Shown one piece after another: positions 35,008-46,705 of a stretch of 64,000 bases of DNA. The stretch is taken from positions 1,203,001-1,267,000 of the forward strand of contig JAALGY010000037.1 of NCBI GenBank assembly GCA_032358165.1. The letters are read 5' to 3'. The number at the start of each line of letters is the position of its first letter. Position 1 is the first letter of the stretch. This DNA is from Diplosphaera chodatii (Eukaryota > Chlorophyta > Trebouxiophyceae > Prasiolales > Stichococcaceae). Position numbers and translations under genes: made by a program. The notes beneath the pieces were generated by a model, which saw only the letters and a program-made list of their open reading frames with translations, was not told the DNA's origin and did not search any database.

Positions 35008-38000
35008 ATGCGGTCACCGCCGGACGTGGCGACTGCCGCCGGCGGCTGCCCCGGCCCTGGTGCTCCAACCCAGGGGCACCGGCAGCAATGGCCTCTTGCA
35101 GTTGGCAGACAGCATGCCAGGCTGGCTGCCGTCGCCATTGCCAGCCTCCTGCTGCTGGCCATCGTCCAGCCCTGCGCCGCCGAGCAGTTTTCGACACCAG
35201 CAGTGCAGGTACAAGTCTGCGAACAGGCCCAACACAGCTGATCGTAAACCAAAACACTTGCTGGCTGCGGTCGTCGCACAAAGAATATACTGAAATGCAT
35301 GACACCACAGTGCAAGTTTGATCACACGTCGAGCGCTGGACTCTCCAGCAGCACTCCTGCAGGCGCAGGCACCCATGCACGGCAGCACGTGGCGCAGGCA
35401 GCTGCGGGGCGCCGCCGCGGCTGCCGCCGCGCCAGCGGCCGAGGCCGGGAACTCGAGCCTGACCATCCCGGCCCCCGACAGCTCGCTGTCAACGGCCGCC
35501 ACCGCGCAGCTGATCACCCAGGTGCATCCGGCACCCGCCGCCGGTGCACAGAAGCGGAGCTGGCCTCACTGTTTCTGCATGGTGGCTTGCTGCACGGTGG
35601 CTTGCTGCACCTGGGATAACTTGCTGCACTCTCACGGCCAAAGCGGCAACGCGGGGGTACCCGCGCAGCAGGCTGGCTCACGCAGATCATCCGACTTTCT
35701 GTTGCATGCAGCAACCCCCGGACCCTCCGGGCGCAGCGCCGGCGCCCTTGGGCGGCGCAGCAGACGCCTCCGCGCCCGGCCCCAGCGCGCGCGGGGCCAC
35801 GGCACGGGCGGCCAACAGCCAGCAGCTCGCGGCGGCGCTGGACGACGGGAAAGTCGGCACCATCCTGCTGCAGAGTGAGCAGCATTTGGGTCTCACTGCC
35901 ACTGCCAGCAGGAGCATTGGGCTGAGGGCATGGGCTGCGGGCTTGCTGCTGTGCGGTGTCTGTTTGGTAATCATGTGTTTGGTCATCATGCGCCATCTGC
36001 AGCACTGCTGTCCTTGTGCAGCTTGATCCTCGCAGAGCAACACCACCGCCACAATTGTCTCCACGCTGCTGCTGAAAAGAATCTGAGACGCCCTTCCTGC
36101 TGCGCGCAGACAACATCACGCTGCCGGCCGCCTCCTGGGCGAGCGGTGGCACAGTCGAGGTCGGCCGGGACGTCACGCTGGCGCCGGCGGCCGGCGCCGG
36201 CGCGGTGTTCCTGGACTTTGGGCGGCTGCCGTACGCGATCGTGGTGCAGTCGGAGTCGGTGCTGACCTTCGACCGCATCGGCATCCAAGGTGCATCCAAA
36301 TCGGTAGTAGGTGTATCCAGTTTGGCAGTGCGCCCCAGACAGTGGCGGGACATCCACCCTTGGTGTGCTGTTCCGTGTCACGACGCATAGTTTGGCTTGG
36401 GGCTGTGCAGAATTCCTTCGCCTGAAGATCTGCCGACACCCCGGCAGGGTCACCGCGTCCGTGTATGTTGTAAAGCTCCTGCAAGCTGTCCTGTGGCCAT
36501 GGCCAGGCTGGGTTGAGGTTCATGGCAGCAACAGCGTGTGCATCAGGCTGCAGCTGCGGTGCTCACATGAGTCTGACCTGGCTATGTGCTGCAAGGCAAG
36601 GATGTGCAGTATTGCAGGACAGAATTGTGCAAATGTACCCAGGTGGTCAGACAGTCATGCATGCTGACTGTGATGATGCTTCTCCTTAGGGAAGACCAAA
36701 GACCAGTGTAGTCACCTACTGGATGAAGTGCTGCAAGTGCTAGCACCTCAGCACTCCACACGCTTCTGCAGGGATTGCCTCAGCAGCCTCGGGCATCGCC
36801 ACCCCGACCTCGCTGCAGGCGAGCGACACCTACCGGGTGGTGGGCCTGCCGCTGTGGCCGTCAGTCGGCGGAAACCCTAATGCCACGGTGCGTGTCGAGC
36901 CCAAAGCTTCTCCCACAACACAGGATCAGTGCTACAGCTGGCACTGCCGCTTCTGTGCCAGCAGGTACTGTGCGGGCATTCAGCATTGTCATCTCTGTAG
37001 GTTGACGTGAAACTACAGCAACTTTAACATGCCTGAGGCAGTGGCTCATGCTGTGCAGGTGGCGCTCAACAATCTGACAGTCTACTACCGCAATGTAGAA
37101 AAGTGAGCTGTGTTGACCGTGTCTCCGCTACTCTCCGACCTACTCTAAACTTGTTTATAAGCCTGCAGCCAGTGTCAATGAGCTCAACTTGTGGCTTGTG
37201 TTGCTGCAGCTTCGTCAACTGCTCGCTGTTTCAGGAGCGGCTGGGCTTCCAATTCGAGCAGATCTATGGGTGACATGTCCAGATTGCTTTGCTGTACAAC
37301 CATGACATGTGGCAGCCTGACCTGATGCACAATCTGTGCATCCATATGCAGCTCCTAACATGGAGGCTCCAGCTGTGAGCTGAATATGCTGGTGTAGGCA
37401 CGCTGGCGCTGGTATCAACCACATGCATTCTCCTGCTTGCAGGGCGGACTACATCAGCACACCGGGCGACAGCGTCCTGGTGTCAGGTGCGGCTGCAGAG
37501 CTGCAGATGTTGGCCTGCTTGCTGGCTGCCCACAGCAGTGACGCCCACAGCAGTAAATAACCTTGCGATGTGCTGAGCGTCTATCTGTTACCGCAGGCCA
37601 TCACATCATCCCGCTGCCGCTGGTGCCCAACACGGGCGGCAACGTCAGCGTTGGGTGCGGCTTTGCAACTCCGAGACCCGTGCTGCCGTACCCTGTGCTG
37701 TCGGTGTTTGTGGCCTCTTAAGCGCAGGCGACAATGACATTGATGTTGTGTGCCCAGCACTCGGCAGCATAAGACTGCAGATGACTTGCCTGCTGCTGAT
37801 CCGGTGGCTGTCAGGACTGCCACCTTGCACCGCACACACCACATGTGTGCCTCAGCATCATCCGCAAGGTGCGCAGGGCCTGCTGCATGACTTCAGCCAT
37901 GAGCTCCTCCACAACAGCCGTGCTGTGCCCCTGCAGCAATGTGTTCCTGGAGACGACAGACCTATCGGCGGCGTGCCAGCTGTCCAACGGCCGCACCTTC

Positions 38001-41000
38001 TTCCCGGGGCCGCGCCCGCGCTCGCGCTTTCCCGCCTGGGCCGGCGTGCTCATCGGCATCGGCGCCGCAATGCTGCTGATCATGTGCGTCATCGCGGCGC
38101 TGCTGTGGCGCCGCCGCCGCCGCCGCTCCTTGCGCCGCGCCCTCGAGGTGAGCTGGCCAGGTCTTTGGCAGGTTTCACAGCCGGGTGCGGGGTGCAGTTC
38201 TCATGGCTGTATCGCGGCAGGCTGATAAAGGAGCTCACTTTGCTCTTGTGCTGCTGCACCAACTGCATGCCCAGCTGCTGTCTTTCCACATCAACACGCG
38301 ATGTGCAAGACGTGCTTGGGTCAGGTTGTGTGTGGAACGTCCAGGGCATGCACAGCCGCGACAGCCAGCCGGGGAGCGACGGCAGCAAGCTGTCCTCATC
38401 CAACGGCACCTTCCGTATGGCGGACAGCCACGAGAAGGGTGCGCCCCAGCACCGCCTGCAACAATCAGCCCCCAGCTGTCTCGCCTTGATGACTGAACCC
38501 TGCCAACGAATACTACGCATGGCCGCTGGATCAAGGCACACAAGCCAGGAAGCTTGTGTCAGGCTGATCTAGTGTATGCCGCGTGTGCACGGCAACCTCA
38601 GTCGGCGGTCTGGAACGCCTGCAGGCGGGCAGGACGAGTTCCTGGCAGCGCTGTGGCCGGGCGGCAGCCGCGACCTGAGCAGCCAGGCGAGCGAGGAGGT
38701 GCTGGCGCTGGGGCAGTACCACAAGCAGCTGCTCGCCATGCGCACCGGCAGCGGCCTCGAGGGCATCGAGGTGTGGCGAATGCAACGAACATACATGACG
38801 TCTATTTGGATACCCTGGTGGCTATGTGACTGCTGAACCCTGTGTCAGCCCGAGGTCTACTGACATGGCAGTTCGGCTGCAGCATCCCGAGCTGATGATG
38901 TGAGCGTTGTCGTCAGTGGCGGACAGCACACAGCCACCAATCAGACTTCAGCCCTGTGCAAGGCCCTAGCTGATACAACCAGCTGATGCTCGCTCGTCTT
39001 GCAGATTGGCCCGCTGCTGGGGCGCGGCAGCTACGGCCGCGTGTACAAGGGGCGCTGGCACGGCGCAATGGTGGCGGTCAAAGTGATTGACGCAATGCCG
39101 GCGGAGGACGGCTGCGACCAGACCGACTCCGCGCGGGAATCCATCCTGGCGGCGTCCGTCTCTCACCCCAACGTGGTGCGTGCCGTGCCCTGGTGCTCCT
39201 CTGACTTCTATATGACACTGCTGATGGCAGTGCCCTGGCCTTGGATTGTGGGCAGTACGTGGCACGGCAGGCCAAGCTGCGTGGGCAGTCGTGCGTTGTT
39301 CCCTACACCAGTGGCGCAGTGGAAATGGCGAGATTCGGGTCGGGCAACCTGTGCAGTAGTCTTGCACGTGAATATGCCTGTGTTTCCACCCTGTTTCCGC
39401 GTCTGTTTCCGCCTGCACCTCTGATATATCACCACGAGAGCAAGGGCGCAGCAAGTGACCCCCCTGCCTCTGCGCGCCAGTTGTAGTCTGCTGGCAAGGT
39501 GGCCCAGCATACCCAAGCAGTCTGGCATCACTCCTGTTGGTTTACAACCGCCGCGATGCACCAGACAGCCCCTGCAATAAGTGCAGGTGCTGCTGGGACT
39601 GCTGGAACCTGACTTGACCAGCGTTTCCTGACACTGTAGATTGCCACGTACAAGATCTGCGCGGTGCGGATGGGGGACTCCAAGGAGTCCGGCGAGGTGG
39701 AGGTCCCGGCGGAGGTCGCAGGGCTGCCGCCCCCTGGCGGCGACGCAGGCAGCGGCGACAGCGCCACCGTCCCAGTGGCAGAGGTGCCACAGGCGGAGCT
39801 CAGCAGCGAGCAGTCGCAGGTGGGCAAGTGCGATGGTGCAGCTGGATGTCTGCCATGATGAACACTGCCTGCTCTGCCGCTCGGCTGCTTGAGCTGTACG
39901 CTGCTCACGCATTGCCGAGGCTGGCTGGTGAGGGCCCGCAAGCAGCAGCCATGCTTGCAATCACGCCTTCCATTGAGCTTGTGGATAGGCCAAAGCACCA
40001 GAGCACAATTGTGTATGAAGCAATTCGGATCGTGAGCGGTAGTCGGTTCCGCGGTGCTCCTGACAATAGCACAGGCTATGCACAGCAGCGCAGCCCGGCA
40101 GCTGCTTCAGCTGCTCAGGTTGCGCCGGCGCTCGTCATCAGCCACATGAACTGATGTGCTCGGGCTGCGACTGACAGGGTCTCTTGGAGACATGGATGCT
40201 GCTGGAGTATGCGGACCGGGGCAGCCTGGAGCAGGCCATCCAGCAGAACCGCTTCCGCCGGAAGGGGGCCGCCGGTCTGGACATGGTGCGACTGCCTCCA
40301 CTTTTCAATCGTTCCTTGGTGTCCTGAGCCTACAGCATGGTGGACACGCAGCCATCTAGGGGATACGCCTGCTAAATTCGACTGGCGATCTGCCTCCGCC
40401 CACATTTTGCCAGTGCCGAGGTCCCACCTGCCGGCGCGTGATGCTGGCTGTTGTGTCCCCCTGTGCAGGCCAGCGTGTACAAGACGCTGGTGGATGTGGC
40501 GACCGGCATGCAGTACCTGCACAACCTGGGCATCGTGCACGGTGAGGGGTTGCCTTGCCTGCCTGTTGAACCACAGGTTCGTGAGTGGTCTTCATTTGGC
40601 CATGGCATGACCGGGCATGGCAGTGCATCAGCGCTGTTCTTGTAGCCTTTCTGGAGGCACATGCGAGGTGTCTGGCGTGCTGTGCAGGGGACCTGAAGCC
40701 AGCAAACGTGCTGCTCAAGTCCACGGTCAGCGACTCCCGCGGCTTCATCTGCAAGTGCGGCCCCTGACTTCGTCAGCAACACTCCACCTGTGCCTCATGC
40801 TTCATCTCGTCCTGCAGATCGGGCTGCAGCTGCAGGCGACCCGGCTGCTGCTGCTGCCGCAGTGGCAAAGCCCCCAATTCAGCCGGCTGTCATTCGCACG
40901 CAGGCTGGCGGACTTTGGGCTCAGCCGCATCCTGGACCTGAACTCCACGCACGTGTCCACCCAGTCCATCGGTACCGTGCCCTACATGCCGCCCGAGCTG

Positions 41001-43047
41001 CTGTCCACCGGCCGCATGAGCAAGGCAGTTGACGTGCGTCACTTTGTTTCTTGCGTGTGCATGGTGTTCTGGCCTCAGGCTGTGCGAATCAACCTGCTGG
41101 TGATCTTGCAACAGGCAGGGCAGCAGCAGGATGTCCGCATCAGTGTGCTGATGTCTGCACTGCGCTGCACCGAGTGAGTGGCTGCAGCTTGACAGACTGC
41201 CCCCGGCTTGTGCAGGCCTACTCCTTCGGCATCCTGATGTGGGAGCTGCTGACCGGCAGCAGCCCCTACAAGGGCATGGCATTTGGCCAGGTGCACGACG
41301 AACACTTCCGCCTGTGGTCACTGGCTCATAACTTGCTTGGCAACCGCGCATCACATAACTGCAAGTGATGCCCGTGGTCCAGCGCGCTGAGCATGGAAGC
41401 ACAGCAGCAACCAGGGCGGCGGCACCTCACGCTGGTGCCGTGCAGGTGATGTACAACGTGGTGCACGGCAGCCTGCGACCGGAGGTGCCGGACAGCTGCC
41501 CGCCGGAGTACGCGGGCCTCATGCGCCGCTGCTGGGCTGACGGCGCAGCCGACAGGTGCAGTTGACTCAGCCCCAAGCCCTGCCTACCTCCTGGTGGGAC
41601 AGCAGCTGCAACAGCCACTGACTGCCTCGACCTTGCCAGGCACCCAGACCTCTGCAGGGCAGCATAGCTTCTCGGATGTCACTGTCGCCAGCTCCTCAGA
41701 TCATCGAGCATCTCCATTGCAAACTGATGACCGCAGAGGTTCCGTCCATGCCTTCCCTGACGGGCCGCTGTCTGCAATGATGTCAGACCGTGCCTGTCTG
41801 CGGGCGCTGCAGGCCGGAGTTCTGCAACATCACCGCAGCCTTGGCAGAGCAGGCCAAGGCCGCGGCCTCAGCTGCAAAGGCCGCAGCCGCAGCAGCAGCA
41901 GCAGCAGCAGCAGCGTCAGCGGCAGGGGCCTCCCCTGCAACACCAGCGGCCGCACCACCGCCTGCGGCGGACGCCTCCCCCGCCCAGTCGCCGGCCGTCA
42001 AACCGTTTGCAGTGGACGGCAGCCGGGCGAGCGTCCGGGTGCCCAGCCTCGTCGGCAGCAGGAAGTCGCCGGGGCAGCAGGAAATGGCTGCGGAGGCGCC
42101 ACGGCGGGGCCAGGGCTTCATGCACAGCAGCCTGCGGGACCTTGGGAAGGCGCTCGGCAGCTTCAGCTTCCGGCCGCGCGCCGGCAGCATCAGCGGCGAC
42201 GTCGACGGCGTCGTTAAGTCGTCTGGGAGCAGCACGAGCAGGTGAAGCCAGAGGAGATAAGATAGAGTTTGATAGCCAGTGCTTGCAGCGCTGAAAGGCC
42301 GAACAACCAATGTCCTTGGCTGCATGCGATTTTGTCACAAGCATATCGACTGTTATGAAGCCCTGCAGCAACATCACGCAATGCAGTGGGACCCCGCACA
42401 CAACCTTAGCCACCCCTGCCAGGGATGATCATCGAACCACTCATTTTCACGGACCTGCACTGCTGTAGCAGGCAGGGGCAGCCGTCGGCGGCGGCAGTGG
42501 CGGCGATGCGTGCGACGCCCGGCCAGAGCAGCATCCAAGGGGAGTGGGTGCCAGCCCCCCGCTTCTCCTCGGTGCGGATCAGACGCTGCCCTCTCATCCC
42601 CTTGCAGTAGCACCACATGCTGAAGCTGTTTGCAAGAATGTTGCACAGCATACCGCTTGCGACAGCTTACCAGAACACGCCCTGTGCCCAAGCCAGATGC
42701 GGAACTTCAAGGTCATGTGTGGCACTCAGGTGACCGGCATCCCCGGCGAGGCCAGCCACATTCCGGCGCGGCGGCCGGGCATGCACCGCAAGTCCGCCTC
42801 TGCCACCGTCACGTTCGACAGCAGCGCCGTCGGCTCCCCGAGCAGCCGCTTTGGCGGGCCGGCGCCTGCTGGTGGCGGCGGCGGCGTGCAGCGGCCCCGG
42901 CTGCACAGCATCGACAGCGGGGCCTCGGATGAGGGCGGCAGCCGGGGCCCCCCCATCGGCGGCCCGCAGCCCGGCGCCAGCGACGGCGGCGGCGGTGGCA
43001 GTGGGACGCCACTCGAACCCGGCGGTCCAGATGCGCCGCAGCACTGA
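35008..43047 (+). CDS. Receptor-like protein kinase 2 with non-LRR ectodomain
   Basis: Paralogue of kinase 1, about 1,100 residues. Exon 35008-35208 ends in a signal peptide (LAAVAIASLLLLAIVQPCAA), preceded by an unusually long N-terminus. Ectodomain exons: 35363-35521, 35712-35874, 36110-36289, 36772-36887, 37059-37102, 37210-37269, 37443-37486, 37596-37654. Exon 37856-38147 adds the membrane helix (WAGVLIGIGAAMLLIMCVIA) and an Arg-rich stop-transfer segment. The kinase: IGPLLGRGSYGRVYKGRW and VAVKVID (39005-39175), an insert-bearing exon (39640-39819), MLLEYADRGSLEQAI (40178-40285), GIVHGDLKPANVLLK (40469-40541 plus 40688-40754), LADFGLSR and MPPELL (40904-41033), 41216-41290, 41446-41555, and DRPEFCNITAAL at the join to exon 41813-42241. 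The glycine loop, Lys, DFG and APE-like sites are intact; HGD replaces HRD. The Ala-rich then Ser/Gly-rich tail runs through 42472-42571 to the stop at 43045-43047. It is probably a Ser/Thr kinase of the tyrosine-kinase-like group. Confidence 0.85.
35581..35610. repeat. Perfect 15-base tandem duplication
   Basis: GGTGGCTTGCTGCAC occurs twice in tandem in the second intron of receptor kinase 2. No function is evident. Confidence 0.8.
41890..41913. repeat. (CAG)8 run encoding poly-alanine
   Basis: Eight CAG-register units (read as GCA codons) encode part of the poly-Ala stretch in the cytoplasmic tail of receptor kinase 2, shortly after the kinase domain ends. Confidence 0.7.
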
Positions 43048-43613
43048 TGCGCTTGCTCACGGCTGCTGAGCGGCCGCGGCACGCAGGAGCCGTTCCTAGG
43101 TCCTGAGCGACGATCAGCGCAGCCTCGGCGAGTGCATGATTGGTCTACATGCACTAGGCGCCAAACCCTGAACTCTTTCTCAGATACTTTCCTGGCTTCC
43201 TGAGGAGCCGCTCTTGGGGATTCAGCGATCCTGTACAAGCACCCTGACGGCGAGCATGCATGTGGAAGCATGTGAAGCCGCGGGTGCAGCCGTTAGGGTA
43301 AGTGCAGGCTGTGGCGTCATTTGATGCTTACCCTTCATTGACGTCGGGATGAAGCCCATTCTGGGCGTTCCGTCATGGGTGGGGTTCCTCATGACGAGGC
43401 CCCTGGCTGTTTTGCTTGGACATGGTTTTCTATGTCATGCCCTTCAGGCTTGTTCCGGCCACGCTTTCGTAGCTGCAAAGAACTGTGTCTGCCCTGTTTT
43501 GCATGAACTTGTGGGTGCTGTGTGCAGTTGGAACCTTCAGCTCCGGTCGGTACCAGCTCGGTGTCTCCCACCGCTGAAGTACCCTTCCATCCTCAGAAGC
43601 TGATTCTTTGATC
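43048..43613. other. Intergenic region between receptor kinase 2 and BTB gene
   Basis: The two flanking genes run in the same direction. The stretch should hold the kinase 2 3' untranslated region and the BTB promoter. I see no supported exon. Confidence 0.45.
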
Positions 43614-45591
43614 ATGGCCACGAGACTTTCATCAGACGCTGGTGCTGCATTGGTCGTACAGGTGTGCTTTTGCAAGCAGATGCCATCCGGCACTGCAATC
43701 AGGGTGCTTACCCGACTGGACACAGTCGGGCTGCTATTGAGCACAGCATGGACAAGGATACAGACCATACTTGTACGGCAGATGCAGCAGGGACGCCGGC
43801 AGAAAGCGGATGGTCCAAGAAGTAGGGGCATGTATCTTTCTGCGCCCATTGGTGCCGACAGCGGAGGTGGCCACAGCGCTGTCCACAGCCTCATGTCTTG
43901 GTCTGAAGCCAAGCCAACGCCCGATGAAGTACACAGGTGAGCTTACAGTGTTTTGAAGGCAGCCACGAGGCTTTGAAAGGGTGCAAACGGCAGTGGAAGG
44001 TGGCCACCTCGGTCGTGTGCCGTGTCAACATGTTGTACCGCAGGCACGTACCGCACGATGCGGGCATGCCTTGTCTGAAGGCTGCATGACCGGGCTGCTT
44101 CATCAAAGCCGGTCGCACGGATATGTGTAATTGTCTCATGGCGACGCTGCCGCATTTGCTTCAACTGCTTTGCCCGCAAGGCGAATTCGTCAGGGTTTCA
44201 GCACCGCTCTCAGTATGCAACACCAGCAGCAGGCTCTGCACGTTGTCTGTTACATGTAAAACAGTGCCGCACCAGTCGAGCTGTACACCATGCTCATTGA
44301 CCCAGCGGACGCCCTCCACCTGAACATCGGCGGCCGGCGGTTCACCACCAGCCGTGCCGTGCTGCGGCGGGGGGCGCCCACGTTCTACGACTCCATAACC
44401 GACGTAGCGCCTGGCAGCGAGCAGGACACCAGGCCTGACGCAGCTAGCGCGCCAGCTGATGAGGTGTTGATCGACCGCGATCCGCGGCGCTTCCACGCGG
44501 TGCTCAGCTTTCTGCGTGCGGGGCGCTGCACGCTGCCGGACACGATCCAGGGCCTGCTGGAGCTGCGGGCTGAAGCGGAGGCGTACCAGGTGCCACAATG
44601 ACCCGGGTGCACAGGAATGTCATGCTGTGTGTGCGCATTGTGACCGATTCACCATTGAGCGGTGAGTCTTGATCCTTGTGGGTACGGTGGGTGGCGCAGG
44701 TGCAGCAGCTGGTGGACGTGATCGATGCCTCACCGTCGATGCGCGTGCACCGCCGGCTGCACAAGGCAGCGCAGTCCAGGGAGCTGCTACAGGTCTGCAC
44801 TGTATGCTGTGCCGTGCTCACCAGCATCAGGCACCAGCACCCTGAGGTGATTGCTGTTCATCGTGCCGCCACTTACCTGGTGCATCCCCACCTGCAGACG
44901 GCGGCTGATGCCCTGCTGGCATACGCATTCGGTAGGAATGATGATGAGGCGCTGCCTGGCACAATGGCGGACGCTGTTGCGGTGCGGTCTGGCAGTTTGT
45001 AAACAGGGCAGGCTGTCTGTAAGCCTCGCCCGGCTTTGGTGACGCTCATGCAGCACGCACTGCGGTGGTCCAGTGATGCGTCAATGCTGATATGCACCAT
45101 GCAGGTGGATGTCAGGGTTCGGCTTGCAGCCACGGCGCCGGTGCAGGGGGTGTACGGCTGCCGCCTGGCCGCGAGCATCGTGGGCCCGGCGGCGGTCAAG
45201 GAGCTGCGGCATGACTATGAGGCGGCAGGCCCGATCGAGCCGCCGCTTGCCACCAGCAACCTCAGGTGAGCTGCTGCCAGGTGCTCGGCGGGGGCACTTG
45301 CACATGCTGGCGGAGGCAAAGTTGTTGTGACCAGTCCTTGTGTCCATCTACGCCTGCAGGTCTCCATTCTACAGCGGGCTGGCCCCTGAGCAGCGGGCGG
45401 TGTGGGACGAGGTGCACTTCATGCGGAAAAACGGCGACGCCATCGCCTTTCAGGCGCGGCAGGGGTCCTGCTTCAGGGTGGAGCTGCAGATGCTGCCGCC
45501 GGAGCCGCCGCCTCCGGCTGACCACAAGCCCACTTCCACATGGCGGCCCATGTTTGACACGACTCTCAGGTTCATGGTCCGCCTTGTTTGA
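43614..45591 (+). CDS. BTB/POZ (KCTD-type T1) domain protein
   Basis: Proposed exons: 43614-43661, 43788-43936, 44265-44589, 44700-44792, 45105-45265 and 45360-45591; phases agree at the joins. Exon 3 carries the T1/BTB signature of KCTD proteins, ALHLNIGGRRFTTSRAVL, followed by LIDRDPRRFHAVLSFLRAGR, matching the family's fFiDRDpxxFxxiLxflRtG pattern. Such domains oligomerise, and many KCTD proteins are cullin-3 substrate adaptors, so a ubiquitin-ligase role is possible but unshown. The remainder (VQQLVDVIDASPSMRVHRRL ... FYSGLAPEQRAVWDEVHFM) belongs to no domain I recognise. The first two exons are predicted from splice sites and frame alone; a shorter start at the ATG at 44290 would still give a complete BTB domain. 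Confidence 0.75.
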
Positions 45592-45829
45592 CAAAGGACG
45601 CCAGCAACACTGAGTTTCAACTACAATTAATGAACTAACTACATCCAGTTTGTTGCTGACTAGATGTGAAGTTGACAAGCTTGATTGTGGAGAAAGAAAG
45701 CCGCATGCAATGACCAGGGCTGGCTCCTACAGCAGATACACCAAGACTTGTGGTCCCCTGCCGCCAACACCACCATGCTGCTGGCTGACTGCTGCCTGGG
45801 TCCGGCGTCGCGCAGCAGCATGCACGCCC

Positions 45830-46033
45830 TCATGACCAAAACTCTGTTGGCAGGCCTGTCTTGGCCACCTTGTCCTTCACGGCCTCGGGCGTCACATTGC
45901 CCCGCACCGTGACCTTTTTAGAGGGCAGGTCAATGTCCACGTTCTCTACACCTTCAAGCTTGCTCAGCACCCTGTTGACGGATCCCACGCAGCCCTGGCA
46001 CGACATGCCCACCTTCAGTGCCACCTCGGGCAT
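45830..46033 (-). CDS. ATX1: ATX1-type copper chaperone (HMA domain)
   Basis: Small cytosolic copper carrier that in other eukaryotes hands Cu(I) to P-type ATPases of the secretory pathway. The single exon encodes 67 residues, the normal ATX1 size. It starts MPEVALKVGMSCQGC, with the metal-binding MxCxxC loop (Met10, Cys12, Cys15). Lys residues in the C-terminal half (DLPSKKVTVRGNV, AVKDKVAKTG) match the docking face and Lys-rich loop known in this family. The reading frame is open upstream, but the ATG at 46033 gives the family-typical N-terminus. It converges on the BTB gene, 238 bases away, and is read divergently from methyltransferase 1. Confidence 0.9.
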   Translation of the reverse strand: MPEVALKVGMSCQGCVGSVNRVLSKLEGVENVDIDLPSKKVTVRGNVTPEAVKDKVAKTGLPTEFWS

Positions 46034-46705
46034 GATGGCGAGATGTGTTGCCCAGATGCCGTGTGCTCGCCGCTCTAACAGGCCGCTACGCAGCAGGATC
46101 CTGTGTCTGCAGCAACGCTTGGAGCAACAGCCTGGCAGAAGGTGTTGCTGATGCTGCTCTGAGTTGAGATGTCTTACAACATGGGGGACGTCTGACATGG
46201 ATGGGCCACGTGACCTTGAAATGCAATTCCGGTCGTGCAACAGGTTTGGGGTGGTACTTGAAAGGGAATGCCGGTACAGCCTGAAAGGCTGCAAACAGGT
46301 CGCCAGGGCTGTCCATGCAGGTGGGCGAGCGACTGATCTCCGCTCGCTCGTTCGTCGCACTCGCTATGTGTGCGACCACATCATTCGGCTGAAGCAGGTG
46401 TTCCCCTGCACCGGGCAGCCCACCTGGCACCCTGCCCAATGACTAATACGCCTGTTGCGACTTCACACCGGTGCATGACCAGAGCGCCCCTGCAGGTGCT
46501 GTCACGGGCCCCGCGTGAGCTGCATCCTGCATGTGCGTAGGCATTGAAGCTTTCGTAAGAAGCCTGCACGACGAGCAATCATATTTGAAGGAGTTTACAT
46601 CTCACTTGCTCGGCCTGTCCCAGCCTGTGTCTGCCAAACAGGTGCAATCCGGTCCGCCTTTCAGCAGCCGTCCAGCCGCCCAACGCATTGATACCGGTAT
46701 ATCGC
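46034..46705. promoter_or_regulatory. Shared head-to-head region between ATX1 and methyltransferase 1
   Basis: This 672-base stretch separates two outward-reading starts. Two GTAC tetramers, the core recognised by SBP-domain copper regulators in algae, lie near 46252 and 46273, about 220-240 bases upstream of ATX1. Two hits in this length are about what chance gives. No TATA box was assigned. Confidence 0.35.
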
